Shown: positions 12,136 through 22,620 of the stretch, piece after piece
How positions within the stretch are numbered: the stretch's first letter is position 1
Layout: the number at the start of each line of letters is the position of its first letter
NCBI GenBank assembly: GCA_033060915.1
Contig: CM065387.1
Location: 29,553,501-29,617,500 of the forward strand
Direction: 5' to 3'
Length of the DNA: 64,000 nt
Origin: Euryodendron excelsum
Taxonomy: Eukaryota; Streptophyta; Magnoliopsida; Ericales; Pentaphylacaceae
The notes under the pieces: model-generated
Database searches by the model: none
What the model saw: only the letters and a program-made list of their open reading frames with translations
Told to the model about the DNA's origin: nothing
Position numbers and translations under genes: made by a program

Positions 12136-15100
12136 CTACTTTAAGATGGTATGGCCTTGGAGCACCTTGCTATTTGGTGAAGCCTCTAGCCTTGAATGAT
12201 TCCATGACCCCTTTGCATATGGCTATCTAGTTCATGTTTTGCATGCTTGACATCATTTTTATGTTTATGACCTTTTTTCAAAACTTTCACTATCTCTATT
12301 TCTATGGCATTCTGAAGCTCCATATTCAAATGTTTCCCTAAAATTGGTTCTAGAATTGGTTCCTTAAAGCCTAGGTTAAGCCCTTGATTTTTACACCTTA
12401 GAAAACCCTCTTTAAGTCCCTTGACTTTATTTTGGAACCCTACATTTCATTACTCTTCAAAATTGCACTAAAATGGCTTTCAAACCCTCTTCTTCCATAT
12501 TAATTTTCAAAAATTTTACTCTCTTGAGCTTTATGGTTGAAATGATCCCTAGGAAACCTCTCTTGAGTGGGTTTCCTATCATCTTGACCATATGAACCCT
12601 AATTCATTAGAATTGGTTTTATTCACTTCAAAATTGTTTTTCAAAACAAACCCCTTCAAGAAAGGTTGACAAAAATTCATTCCCTTAAAATTGGTATCAA
12701 ATAGTTTTCCAAAATATCCATCTCCATCTTAATTTTTAGAAGTTTTGCTCTCTTGAATATTGTGGTTAGAATGGTTCCATGGAGTCCCCTTCGGAGTAAT
12801 CTCTCTTGAATTAACCATATGAACCCTTATTCATTAAAGTGGTCTTTATCACCTTAAAAACGGTTTTATAAAGCCTCTTTTCAAAAAATGGTTTCTAAAG
12901 GTTTATTTCCTTTAAACTTTCAATCAAAAAAGCTTTCAAAACTATCTTGTCAATACATTGATTTTCAAGGTTTTCACTCTCTTAAGTTAGAGGTTATAAT
13001 GGTCCCTATAAGCCTTCTTTGGAATGGCTCTTCATGATTGACCATATAAACCCCACACTTTCTAGAGACAAATTTTCATGGAAATGATCTTCTTCGAATT
13101 TACATAATTCCTTAAGTTTGTTTTCCAAGTTCTCTACATTTACACCATAATTTCTCAAAACCCGCTTTCAAGTTTCATGTCTAAAACCATCTTTCAAAAC
13201 CATTTTTCTACCCTAAGTTAACTTGACCCTAGTTGTCCAAATCCTAGGTTAACCTAACCTTAGTTGGTAAACCCTAAGTCACCTTAACCCTAGGTTAACC
13301 TAACCTTGGTTAGTTAACCCTAGGTCACCTTAACCCTAGGTTAACCTAACTCAAGTTTGTTAACCCTAGGTCACCTTAACCTTAGGTTAACCTAACCTTA
13401 GTTAGTTAACCTAAATCAATCCAACCTAGGTTAGTAAGCTTCAAGGCTCCAATTTAAAGACTCCTTTTCAAATAATCCTTCAACTCCAAAAAAAAAAAAA
13501 AAAAACTTCCTACCCTCTTGAGATTTTAAAAATTAATTCCAAAACCTTTTCAAATATCCTCACACTCTATCCTCAAAAATGTCTCTAAGAAGTTCTCTTA
13601 TATTTGTCTCAACTAAAATGGCTAGACACTTAACCCTTTTCAAAAACTATTTTAAAAAATGTTTCCAAAAACTCATAACCCTAAAGTGTCCCTAACCTTT
13701 TATGGTTAAGGATTCCAAGGAAATGTGATACATTAAAACACAACCTTCAAAGTTGTTCATATTAGGGTTCCAAAAATTCTAAGTGTTTTCAAAAGCTCTT
13801 TTCATAAATGATCTTCAAACATCACATTCTTGAAGCAACCCTAATCTTTTCATAGTTAAGGATTGGTCCAAGCGTAAGCGAGACATTAAAAAAGGGTTTT
13901 ATAACCCTAAAGCTTTTAAAAACCAAAAGGAAGTTTCTAGCTCCTCTTCCAAACTTGTTTTCAAAACTCATAACCCTAAAGGAGTTTAGTTCTTCAATGA
14001 CTAACCTCTTAAGATGATGAGACATTAAACATGTCGTTTCTAAGGTATTCAAACACTACTTTCAATAGTTTTTCGAAGACAAGTTGACAAGAGTATTTCC
14101 AATCCAAGCTCGATCTCCAAAGTATTCAAAACAAGACTTCAAAACACTTCCAAAACTCCTTCGAGTTGTTTCAAAACATTTTCAAACCTACTTTGAATTG
14201 TTTAAAAAACATTTCCAAACTCCCATAAGTTAATTAAAAAATGTTTAAAGTCATCTTCAAATCTAATTTCAAAAATACTTCAAACATCCCAAGTCCTATT
14301 TCAAAGGTATTTTCTAAACTCTTAAGTTCTCTTTTTCCAAAGATCTCAAAGCGTCTTCAAACCTTTTCAAAGACCTCAAAGTGTCTTTAAAACTTTTCAA
14401 TAGGCTCAATGTGCCTCTTTGCTATCGGGCCCTTGCCCGAACTACGAATGACCTGATTCTTGCCAAATAAGATACGTAGACAATCTAAAATGGTGCCATC
14501 ATAACCCTTATTTCAATCCAGGCTCCCTTTTTAAAAGTTTCTATCAATTCTAGATTTCTATTTTAAACTCTTTCAAAGTTCTCATATTTTCAAACATCTT
14601 TTTCAAAACTTGCATCATGCATCATTCATCCAAAAAGTGATGACCAAACCCCGTTTTCAAAACTCTAAAGTGGATACAAGTGGACAATTAGTAACCGGTT
14701 ATTCAAGTGAGTGAACTAAGGGTAATTAGGTATGTAGGTACTGAAAGGGGGGGTAGGGTGATGATCTTAGGATATCTTCCTTATTCGTAACTAACCCCGG
14801 ACCATAGATTTCTATTTTAAAGACCAATCCGGAGTCATGTTTTCCAAAAGGGTTTTCCAAACATTTTCAAAAAGGTTGCAAAAAACCCTTTTTGTAAAAG
14901 CCTTCTCAGGAAGGACATTTTCAAAACCTTTTCAAAAAACCTAAGTCTAGTATTTGGATTACACTTAGTTTTAAGTGACCTAACACACATTTAGCTATGT
15001 TAGGTGGTGACTCCAAATTTTATCCAAAAGCCCTTAAATCAAATCAATTTCAAGCTCAAATCTAGTCACACTCATCCTTCTAGGAGGATGAGTTCTAATG

Positions 15101-15159
15101 AGAGAGCACGGTGCTTTTTTCCGAGCCAAAAGGACTTGGTTAAAAATCGGGGGGCGAAA
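12105..15159 (+). mobile_element. Giant-LTR family copy 3 (probable 5' LTR, 5'-truncated)
   Basis: Plus-strand homology to the LTR at 20719-24226 starts at the element's ~2440th base ('gtcaccgtg', 'tatttggtgaagcct') and runs to the end near 15159 (GGGGGGCGAAA). A long C/T-rich, G-poor tract fills 12240-14340. With the LTR at 20719 it flanks the PMD gene, so the pair reads as the 5' and 3' LTRs of one plus-oriented element. The promoter half is missing. Confidence 0.8.
13232..13435 (+). repeat. 46-bp tandem repeat, about four copies
   Basis: The word 'gtcaccttaaccctaggtta' starts at 13278 and 13324 and, with one change, at 13370: an exact 46-bp period. A more diverged unit precedes it. It lies inside the LTR tract and is not seen in the other copies. 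It resembles CCCTAA only superficially and is not telomeric. Confidence 0.85.
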
Positions 15160-15204
15160 GTCACCAGACTTCTGCTTAAGGGTCCAGAGGTATCGAATCT
15201 CTAG

Positions 15205-16110
15205 ATCTACATGCCTTAATTAGTTTCTTGTTAGACTTAAGAGTATGAGTAACTATTTAATTTTAGTTCTAATTCGTATCTCAGTTAGTTTGTTTTATGT
15301 AAACACGAATCCTAGCTTAAAAAGGACAAAATCATACCAAAAGTAGAATAATCATTTGAACGGCAAATAAACGCGTTCCAACAGTACGGAGACCGTTCAA
15401 ACGGTGTTCTTACTTCAAACTACTGAGGCTTGTTTTCCTTATCAGAATTAAGTCAGAAGAGCGTTTAAAGATTTTGCAAACTATTCATATCGTCAGAAGA
15501 GCAGCAAATAACTGTTTGAACGGTTGCAAGGGCATTCGAACGGTTGGCATAACCTGGATTTTTCAAAGTCTATAAAAGCTTGGCTTGTCTTCTAGTTTAG
15601 GGTTAAGAAGTTTATTTATATTTTTTAAGGTCTTAGCAGCAATTTAGAATAGTTTATAGTCTTTTTACATAGTTTTCCATAGCTTTCTTGGGATCAATTG
15701 TGAAGATCAATTATTGTAAAGATCGATTGAAGATCTCAGATGAACAATGGAGTTAAATTGGTTTTCAATATTAAATCTTCTTCTTGGTAATTCTTTAGGA
15801 TCAAAACCCTAGAGATTTATGAAAACTTAGATGTTTGATTATGTTTGGTAACATTTATGCACAAACCCTAGTTTGGTATACTTATTGCACAAGTCAATGG
15901 TATGCATTTTTGATTTTAAACTTTGATTTATTCTAGATTTGATTGTTAAAGAATAAACATTTTTATTGCTAAATCTTCGGAATCAAAGACTCGTGATGCA
16001 GTCAATGATTTGAGTTATCAAAAGCCTCCGTTGGAATTTCAGTTGAAGCAATTAATTGGAATTATTGGTCTCAAGAATTTTCTTTATTAGTAAGTAGTTT
16101 TCATAGTTTA
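15205..16110 (+). mobile_element. Second LTR family, copy 1
   Basis: About 900 bases that recur at 29035-30030: 'ccttaattag', 'aaaaaggacaaaatca', repeated 'gttcgaacggt'-type words, a TATAAAAG box at 15571-15578 and 'aaccctagagatttatgaaaa'. Similarity stops near 16110. It looks like the U3-R part of an LTR inserted in or recombined with the giant-LTR element. Termini are uncertain; the start may be a TG in 'tgccttaatt'. Confidence 0.6.
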
Positions 16111-17540
16111 GTTTAGAATAATAGTTGAGAACTCTAGGAGTGGTGTTCACTTCTATCATGCTAGGATAATGTTGAAAGCTCTATAGATCAAGCAATCTAA
16201 TTCAAAGTGAAGAGAGGCCCTCATTTCATTTCTCATGCAGTCAAAAGCAACCCCTTGCCAAACCTGTTGAGCCATCTATCCTTTTCCCGAGAAAACTCTA
16301 ACCTAGGGATCACCGCCCACATTGGGTAGATTGAGCTGCCAAGGAAAAGGCCTAAGGAAAAAGGGTCGAAGAATTATTCATTTCATGAAGGAATAGAAAG
16401 AAAAAGAAAAGGAAAGGAGTTGCCAAGGGGCAAGAGGCCAAGCAAAAAAAAAAAAAATCCTTTAAGGAAAGGCTTGAAGAAAATCATGATTGAGTCATCT
16501 TCAAGAGCATAATAAGATGATCGAAAGAAAAGAAAGTCATGTTTATCTCAAAAAGCATATAGAAAGGGTGAAAGAACAAGGTCATTTTCACCCTGAGAAG
16601 TCATGTAAAAAGCAAGGAAGAAATTTTTAAGGTGATCCTAGGTTATAAAGAAACCCAGTAGAAACAATAAGTTCGAGCCTTTACCCTTTCTTGCAAAACC
16701 CCAAAACCATAGCCTACATTACAACCTTATTAAAGTCCACTTTGATTGAAAATGGATTGTTTGATCTAAATGAGCTGGATACAATGCCGAAGCTAAAGAA
16801 GGATGTTAACCCTACTAAAAATCAGTCAAGGATGGTATGGATCTAAACCCCACTGAAAACAACATCGAATTTGAGCCTATAAATCCCGTTGTTTCTGAAA
16901 CCCCATAACCTAGCCTACATTACGGTCCCAAGCAAAGTCGTTTCGGATTGAAAGGACTGGCCACTTATCGCTCTGCTGAAGGTCAGGTAAGTTGTTGCTA
17001 AAATCCCGAGAGTCGAAAGTTTCAGCCCAATAACCATATACACTAACCTCGAGGTAGAGAGCCGGAGGCGATCAAAAGGTTGAGAAAGGTGCGAAGTGCT
17101 ATTATCCAATCAAGGTAGGATTGAGCCAGAAGAGAGGCTAAAGCCCCAAAAAAGAGGGAGTTACCATTTCAAAGACTACAAGTGTAACAGCATCCCTTGC
17201 CATTCTGTCAGTTAATGTATTTCTAATATGTGCATAAAAAATAAAAATTATATATATTAAAAAAAATCAAAATCAAATGAAAATCTCGTAAGCTTCACAT
17301 AGATATAACTGCATGTAAAACCAAAAGTCATCAACATCAATAGATATCTAACATCATCATACATCACATGCATCTGATCATATGCCTAGCTGTAAAGTTC
17401 ATAAATGTATCTGTCTATCCATGCATCAAGTACCATAAATATCTATCTTTGTACAAAACTTACAAAATAAAACTAACTAACATAAATACATCTCAGGAAT
17501 AGGCGCAAAAGAAGATCAGAGTCTCCACGAGGGGCATCTA
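16111..17540. other. Non-coding retroelement remnant and PMD 3' flank
   Basis: 16170-17190 reads like the untranslated interior of a gypsy element: long A/G runs, 'cccgagaaaactctaacctaggg' and no usable frame over about 65 codons. 17200-17540 is AT-rich 3' flank of the minus-strand PMD gene. No gene is recognised. Confidence 0.4.
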
Positions 17541-19386
17541 TCACAGGTCAAAGTCAATATCATCTGGATTAAAATCCCCAAAACCCGGCATCGGAGGAGG
17601 TGGATAACTACTTGAAGCACCGCCATCCTGCAGGGAAGATAGAACTGAAATCAGCTCCATACAAAAAGAATTAAGCAACAACAGAGTAAGAAGAAGCAAC
17701 GAAAGAATAACATACCCCCCACCACCCAGCTGAGATAACCCAGTCGTCAGGGAAGCTACCTCGGCCTAGTACTGATCTCGCTCCATCTGGTACTGATCTC
17801 TCTAGTCTCTCATAACAGTAAACTCAGCCTGGGGCACATATCCTCCGGCTCGGCACCACAAGTTAACCACCTCCTGGCCAACAGCATGCCCGTCGACTAC
17901 TACTTCAAACAGGATGAAGGCACCGACCGAATGAGCCCCAAAGTGCGCAGCATAATCTGTATCCGGAGGAAGCAAGAACTCGGCACCTGGCTGGCGCTCC
18001 TCATAAGGTATAGGCACCCCTGCCACTAGGGCTCCAAACATATACTCTGGCAGAGCTCCTGTTGATCGGAACTCCTCATGAAACTGCTACCAGTGTTGCT
18101 CTCCAAGATAGGACTCCCAAGTGTCATCACTAAGAAAAGTAGCTCTCGACAAGGACAACAGGACCAAGTACCAGACTGTCTCATAATGGACTGATCCAAT
18201 GAAGGGCTGCCAGGTCACATCCCTCATCTCAATCAGCTCCAGGTTAGCCCGGAGCGTCACAAAATCGGTAATCTCCAATCGCTGGGCCACCCAGTCATGA
18301 GCCCACCTCAAAGCACGAGGATAGAGGTCATCCTCAACAACTGCAAGGCGACGAACATGAAGGTACTCATAGCTCCACCAGACGAGGAAAGGCCAGAAAC
18401 TAGTCATGCTGCCGCAACGAGAAGAAGTCCTGGCCCGTATCAACCGAAGAAAGCAGCCAAAGGAGAAGGACCCCTAATCCAGCTCAGATAAAGTGCCAAG
18501 ATCAGCTACTATACTCACCAACCGACATGGCACGAGCGACTTGTTGTTGTTGCAGAAGCAGCTAAAGATGATGTACAAAACAAGTCGCTATCTCATGATA
18601 TCCCGCCTGGCAGGCGATGGCTCAATAGCAAAGGTACGGTCATCTTGACTGATCCAAGAGACTAGGAAGGCAGAACACTCAGGAGGAGGCAAGTCCAGCA
18701 ACAAACAGGCCTCATCCCTACTGACTGACTGCAGGGTGATCTGCCGGCCGACAAAGGAAAGCCCTGTCATAATTGCCCAATCCAAAGGAGTGGGACATAA
18801 CTCGAAGCCGACAAAATGAAAAGTCCTAGTCTCCCCTAACCACCGCTCAACCAACGCCAGTACTAAATGCTGATTCAGGCGGTTAGCCTGTAATCCCATG
18901 AAGGTGCCGAATCTGATCTCCGCCAAGAAAGCACAGTACGATGGGGCAGCCCACTGCATGGTCACAAAAACCTGATGAACAGCCCCTCTGAAAGCTATAT
19001 GTACCCGCGGAGGGGGCGAATGCTATCTAGAGTACACGCTGGGGTGGTAAGCAAGATCCCTGAGTGGTGGGACATCCGGTATCTGCAGATCTCCCAAATC
19101 AGCATCCGTCTGCCTATGCCTGGATGAAGCTCTCCCATAACCGGTCACCTGATCCCCAAGGCCCAGTACCTCCTCCTCGGCACCAATCTCCTTTACGAAA
19201 GCCTACTCAACTAGGGGAAAGGGGTTGACAGGTGGCCCACTCCCCCGACCACTTTGACTAGATGATGCCTGCCCAGTAGACCATCGACTACCCCCAGACC
19301 GACTGGAGCCGCTAGTGGAATCTGTCCGAGCCACCTTCCCCGAACGGTGTCTCCTCTCATAGCCATCATCACCCACATCTGCTATC
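17541..19386 (-). pseudogene. Plant mobile domain (PMD) gene, antisense cargo of giant-LTR element
   Basis: One minus-strand frame stays collinear from an intron acceptor at 19386 to a stop at 17541. A Ser/Arg/Gly-rich N-terminal segment (19380-19210) is followed by the PMD-like core at 18965-18590. There LVERWLGETRTFHF, then PTPLDWAIMTGLSFVG, match the family pattern of an ERW.xET.TFH block followed by PT..D...GL. The distal half (18585-17740) ends in a Gln/Arg/Asp-rich stretch. An intron lies at roughly 17628-17718 (GTATGT donor, CTGCAG acceptor), and the last exon ends in PGFGDFNPDDIDFDL. Six in-frame stops interrupt it (near 19202, 19025, 18585, 18085, 17800 and 17768) and all are TAG. 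It lies about 1.3 kb before the 3' LTR, on the opposite strand. PMD proteins act in transcription silencing in plants; the function here is unknown. A first exon upstream of 19386 was not found. Confidence 0.72.
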
Positions 19387-20701
19387 CTGAAAAGGTAAGT
19401 CAAGGTGAGAAATGTTAATATATCGAGCAGACAGTTGACATAATAAAGTAAAATGAAATAAACAACTAACACAAACAAAACAAATAAAAGATTTCAAATG
19501 ATAAGTCAAAACAAATTTCCTACGTACACATTTTGATTTTCCAACTTCAAATCAAATCTCAAGGGTTTTTTTGTCTTTTTCCTTCAAAAAGATTTTATTT
19601 TTAAAAACCTTTTCTAACTCTTCCCCTAATGTCTAAAAATTTCGATACAGTTTGGTTTTAAAATGGTCCCTACAACACCCATGACATTAACATTAACACA
19701 AAACGTGCACTTCACCTTGTCACAATCACATAACATCAGCACCCGTGTACACTTTTTAATTTTTTAAAATTTTCAAAACACATGTTTTATTTTTTTCAAT
19801 AAATCAATGGTTTTCAAAAATGTCTTAAATTTCTTCAAAATCATTTCAAATGTTTTTCAAAAATATTCTTACATTTTTCAAATTTTAAACTCTAAGGAAT
19901 TTCATCAATTTCTTGAGTTTTCTCATTTTCCTAAATTTTCTAAGTATTTTTCTATTTTTCAAAAAATAAAAAATTCACCAAGTTTTCAAAAAATCACGAA
20001 ACTTCATACGGTTGATAAACACATTTTTCTAAGGCACATTGCATAAAAATCTAGCTAGAAAACCCAATGCCCAAGCCTGTAAGAACAAATCCCCTATTCC
20101 TGCAGAAAACCCCTTTCACATACTCATATAATTACTCAAATTCAATCATACAAGCACTAAAATGCAAAAATACCTTCACCATCATGTTTAAAACATATTA
20201 AAACATCAATTTCCACTATTCACATGATTCAAACAAAATTCTACACATCAAAATCAACCAAATTTGAAAACTCACTTTTTTTGGAGTTCTCTGGCGAAAT
20301 CTTCTCTTCCGGCGGCTTTTCCGGCTACATGGTCTCCTTCCGGCAATCACCCACGATCCCCAAGTGGTGCCTCTTCAAGGTTCAAGTCAATCTTCACGCA
20401 GAGACTTTTGGTTCTCCACAAACTCTCCAAAATACCGCAGCTGTTCGAACTAGAATTTTTCTGGTTTTAGCTCCAAGCCTGACGCCACTAGCAAAGGTGC
20501 CACTCCTAGTGGCACCGATGTCCAATTCTGGGCAACTTTGCCCCCTTTCCCGCCAAATCTCATTTTCGAAGGTCTTTTTTTGCCCGCTATCCATTTTCGA
20601 CCCTCATTGTCAAAAAATTCTCGATGTCCGTCCTTCCGACTGCCTCGCGGTCAACATGAGACTCTTACTTTTATCATTTTCTGTCTTTGACAAGCAAAGA
20701 C
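19387..20701. other. Upstream region of antisense PMD gene / 3' interior of element
   Basis: 19390-20230 is AT-rich with a G-poor tract (19800-20000). 20240-20700 is richer in C and contains a CCACTAG/CTAGTGG pair at 20480-20515, like the motif found upstream of the LTR TATA boxes. It could hold the promoter and first exon of the antisense gene, but no start codon can be assigned. Confidence 0.4.
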
Positions 20702-20718
20702 AGAAAAAGAGGGGCAGC
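20702..20718 (+). other. Polypurine tract before 3' LTR
   Basis: AGAAAAAGAGGGGCAGC ends directly before TGTAAGCACC. A purine run abutting an LTR start identifies the following LTR as the 3' LTR of a plus-oriented element. Confidence 0.75.
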
Positions 20719-20914
20719 TGTAAGCACCCCATTTTTGACCGCTCGGCAGTCTACACTCCGTCCAGACTTGTACTCAAGTTAATATGGATGTATTCTAATC
20801 GAAACCAGCTCTCTAAGTCTAAATTCCTTTTGTCCATCGCTTCGTAGGCTCACCAGGCCCAAATAGAGACAAAATGACCAAAATGCCCTTAGGGGCATTG
20901 TCCTTTCCAATTCC

Positions 20915-21425
20915 AATCCCTCTCTCTCGACAGTTTATTCCTCGAGACAGTAAATCTACTCCAATCAGGCACGTCTTTCCAAAGACGATAAGACCCATTT
21001 CTAATTTCAATCCCTCTCTCAAGACAGTTAATTCCTCGAGATGGTAAATCTACTCCAATCAGGCACGTATTTCTGAAGACGATAAGACCTCTTTCCAAAT
21101 CTAATCCCTCTCTCGAGACAGTTTATTCCTTAAGATGATAAATCTACTCCAATCAGGCGCGTCTTTCAGAAGACGATAAAACCCCTTTCCAAATCCAATC
21201 CATCTTTCAAGACAGTTTATTCCACGAGACGGTAAATCTACTCCAATCAGGCGCGTCTTTCTGAAGATGATAAGATCCCTTTCCAATTTCAATCCCTCTC
21301 TCGAGACAGTTTATTCCTCGAGACGGTAAATCTACTCCAATCAGGTGCGTCTTTCCGAAGACGATAAGACCCCTTTCCAATTCCAATCCCTCTCTCAAGA
21401 CAGTTTATTCCTCGAGACGGTTCAG
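20915..21425 (+). repeat. 94-bp tandem array, about 5.4 units
   Basis: The word 'aatccc' that begins each unit (one unit has a single change) occurs at 20915, 21009, 21103, 21197, 21291 and 21385, an exact 94-bp step. Each unit holds 'gacagtttattcctcgagac', 'ctactccaatcaggc' and 'gaagacgataagac'. The LTRs at 24227-28482 and 40005-41460 have about one unit at this place. Confidence 0.95.
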
Positions 21426-22551
21426 CACGTTTTTCGAAGAAAACCTCTTCGAAACGGTAAGTCCCTTTAAACCTATTGATCGAGATGAGACTCCAAGTCC
21501 CCTAGATGGTAGAACGGTCCACCTTGGCGCTTGCTAGCCCGCTTATGCAGAAATGTCTGTTTAGGCACATCTTTTGAGAAAGTTGATTCTCAAGCGCTAA
21601 GTCCCTTTAGCAGCTTCCCGAGATCAGGCAGTCTCGGGAATGATCGCGAACCGTCAGAGTAGCGAAATACTCGCAAACAGGTCGATATAAGGAATTGCCA
21701 ACAAACTCATATATCACGTGACCATCGTCAGAGTGGCAGAAACACTCAAAACCCAGGTCAACACCGATGCCTGCTAGCCCACTTCGATAAAAAATGACCA
21801 AACTGCCCCTTGGGCCTTTTTTCGGCACGTTTCTTGAGAACACATTTGAATCCTCAAAACGGTAATCCAACCTTCCAAGATTGTCTTAAAGGCAATTCGG
21901 CATGATTAGGTGCGTTTTACTCCGTTTCGGGCCAATTCCGAGACTTTTCGATCAAGATGACCATTTCGCCCCCAGGCATCTGAATGCCCCGGGAACCACA
22001 CCGGCTCTGGGTATCAAACCGGTAACCTCCTGAGAATGCTTCTTATAGTATTCTCAACTTTCCTCTATCTTTCCGGATCATTCTGAGTCAGTTCCGGCAA
22101 AACCCCTGGCAAACCCGGTATAAAATGACCGTTTTGCCCCTAGAGCCAGTCCCCTTTTTCGACCACACCGGCTCTGAGTTTCAAACTGAAAACCTTTGGG
22201 AACTTTCTAAATAATGTCCCCAACTCTCGAGTCTTCTTCCGGGACAGTCCGAGTCCGTCCTGGTAACTTTCTGACCCGATTGACTGTTTTGCCCCTAATA
22301 GCCCGGTTAAATCCTTCCAACACATCATATCCTCATTTTTCAGGTCAAATACCTTTGGGACACTATTCTAAGTGTTCCTGCCCTTTTCCGACCTTCCGGG
22401 TCATTCTCAGTCTCTCAAACTCCTTCTCGGACTTTTCGGAGTCACTCTTAGTGAAGCCAAGCTAAAAATTTCATGGTAGTCACTAGTACATGTGCCCAAA
22501 TCTAGTCAAAGATACGTTGCTTGCCGACCTTAATAGTTTCCTAATTGGCTA

Positions 22552-22620
22552 CCGCCACTAGTAGTGGCGCCACTAGTAGTGGCGCCAAGCCAATATTTGG
22601 CCTGGCACCACTCCTAGTGG
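22552..22620 (+). promoter_or_regulatory. Paired CCACTA-G-TAGTGG palindromes upstream of LTR TATA
   Basis: Two adjacent 15-base dyads (GCCACTA g TAGTGGC) share a GGCGCC centre, with a third looser CCACTCCTAGTGG copy after them, about 60-130 bases upstream of TATAAATA at 22679. Related pairs occur upstream of the TATA box in the other LTR copies. A binding site or hairpin role is inference. Confidence 0.5.

Noticed and set aside
13205..13435. CCCTAA-containing repeats as an interstitial telomere
   Set aside because: The unit is 46 bp and the 7-bp plant telomere repeat CCCTAAA is not tandem here.
20224..20847. 207-codon plus-strand frame
   Set aside because: It runs through the polypurine tract into the LTR start and has no family resemblance; coding across the LTR boundary is implausible.
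20915..21425. Regular repeats resembling a CRISPR array
   Set aside because: The whole 94-bp unit is repeated without unique spacers, and the context is a plant LTR.
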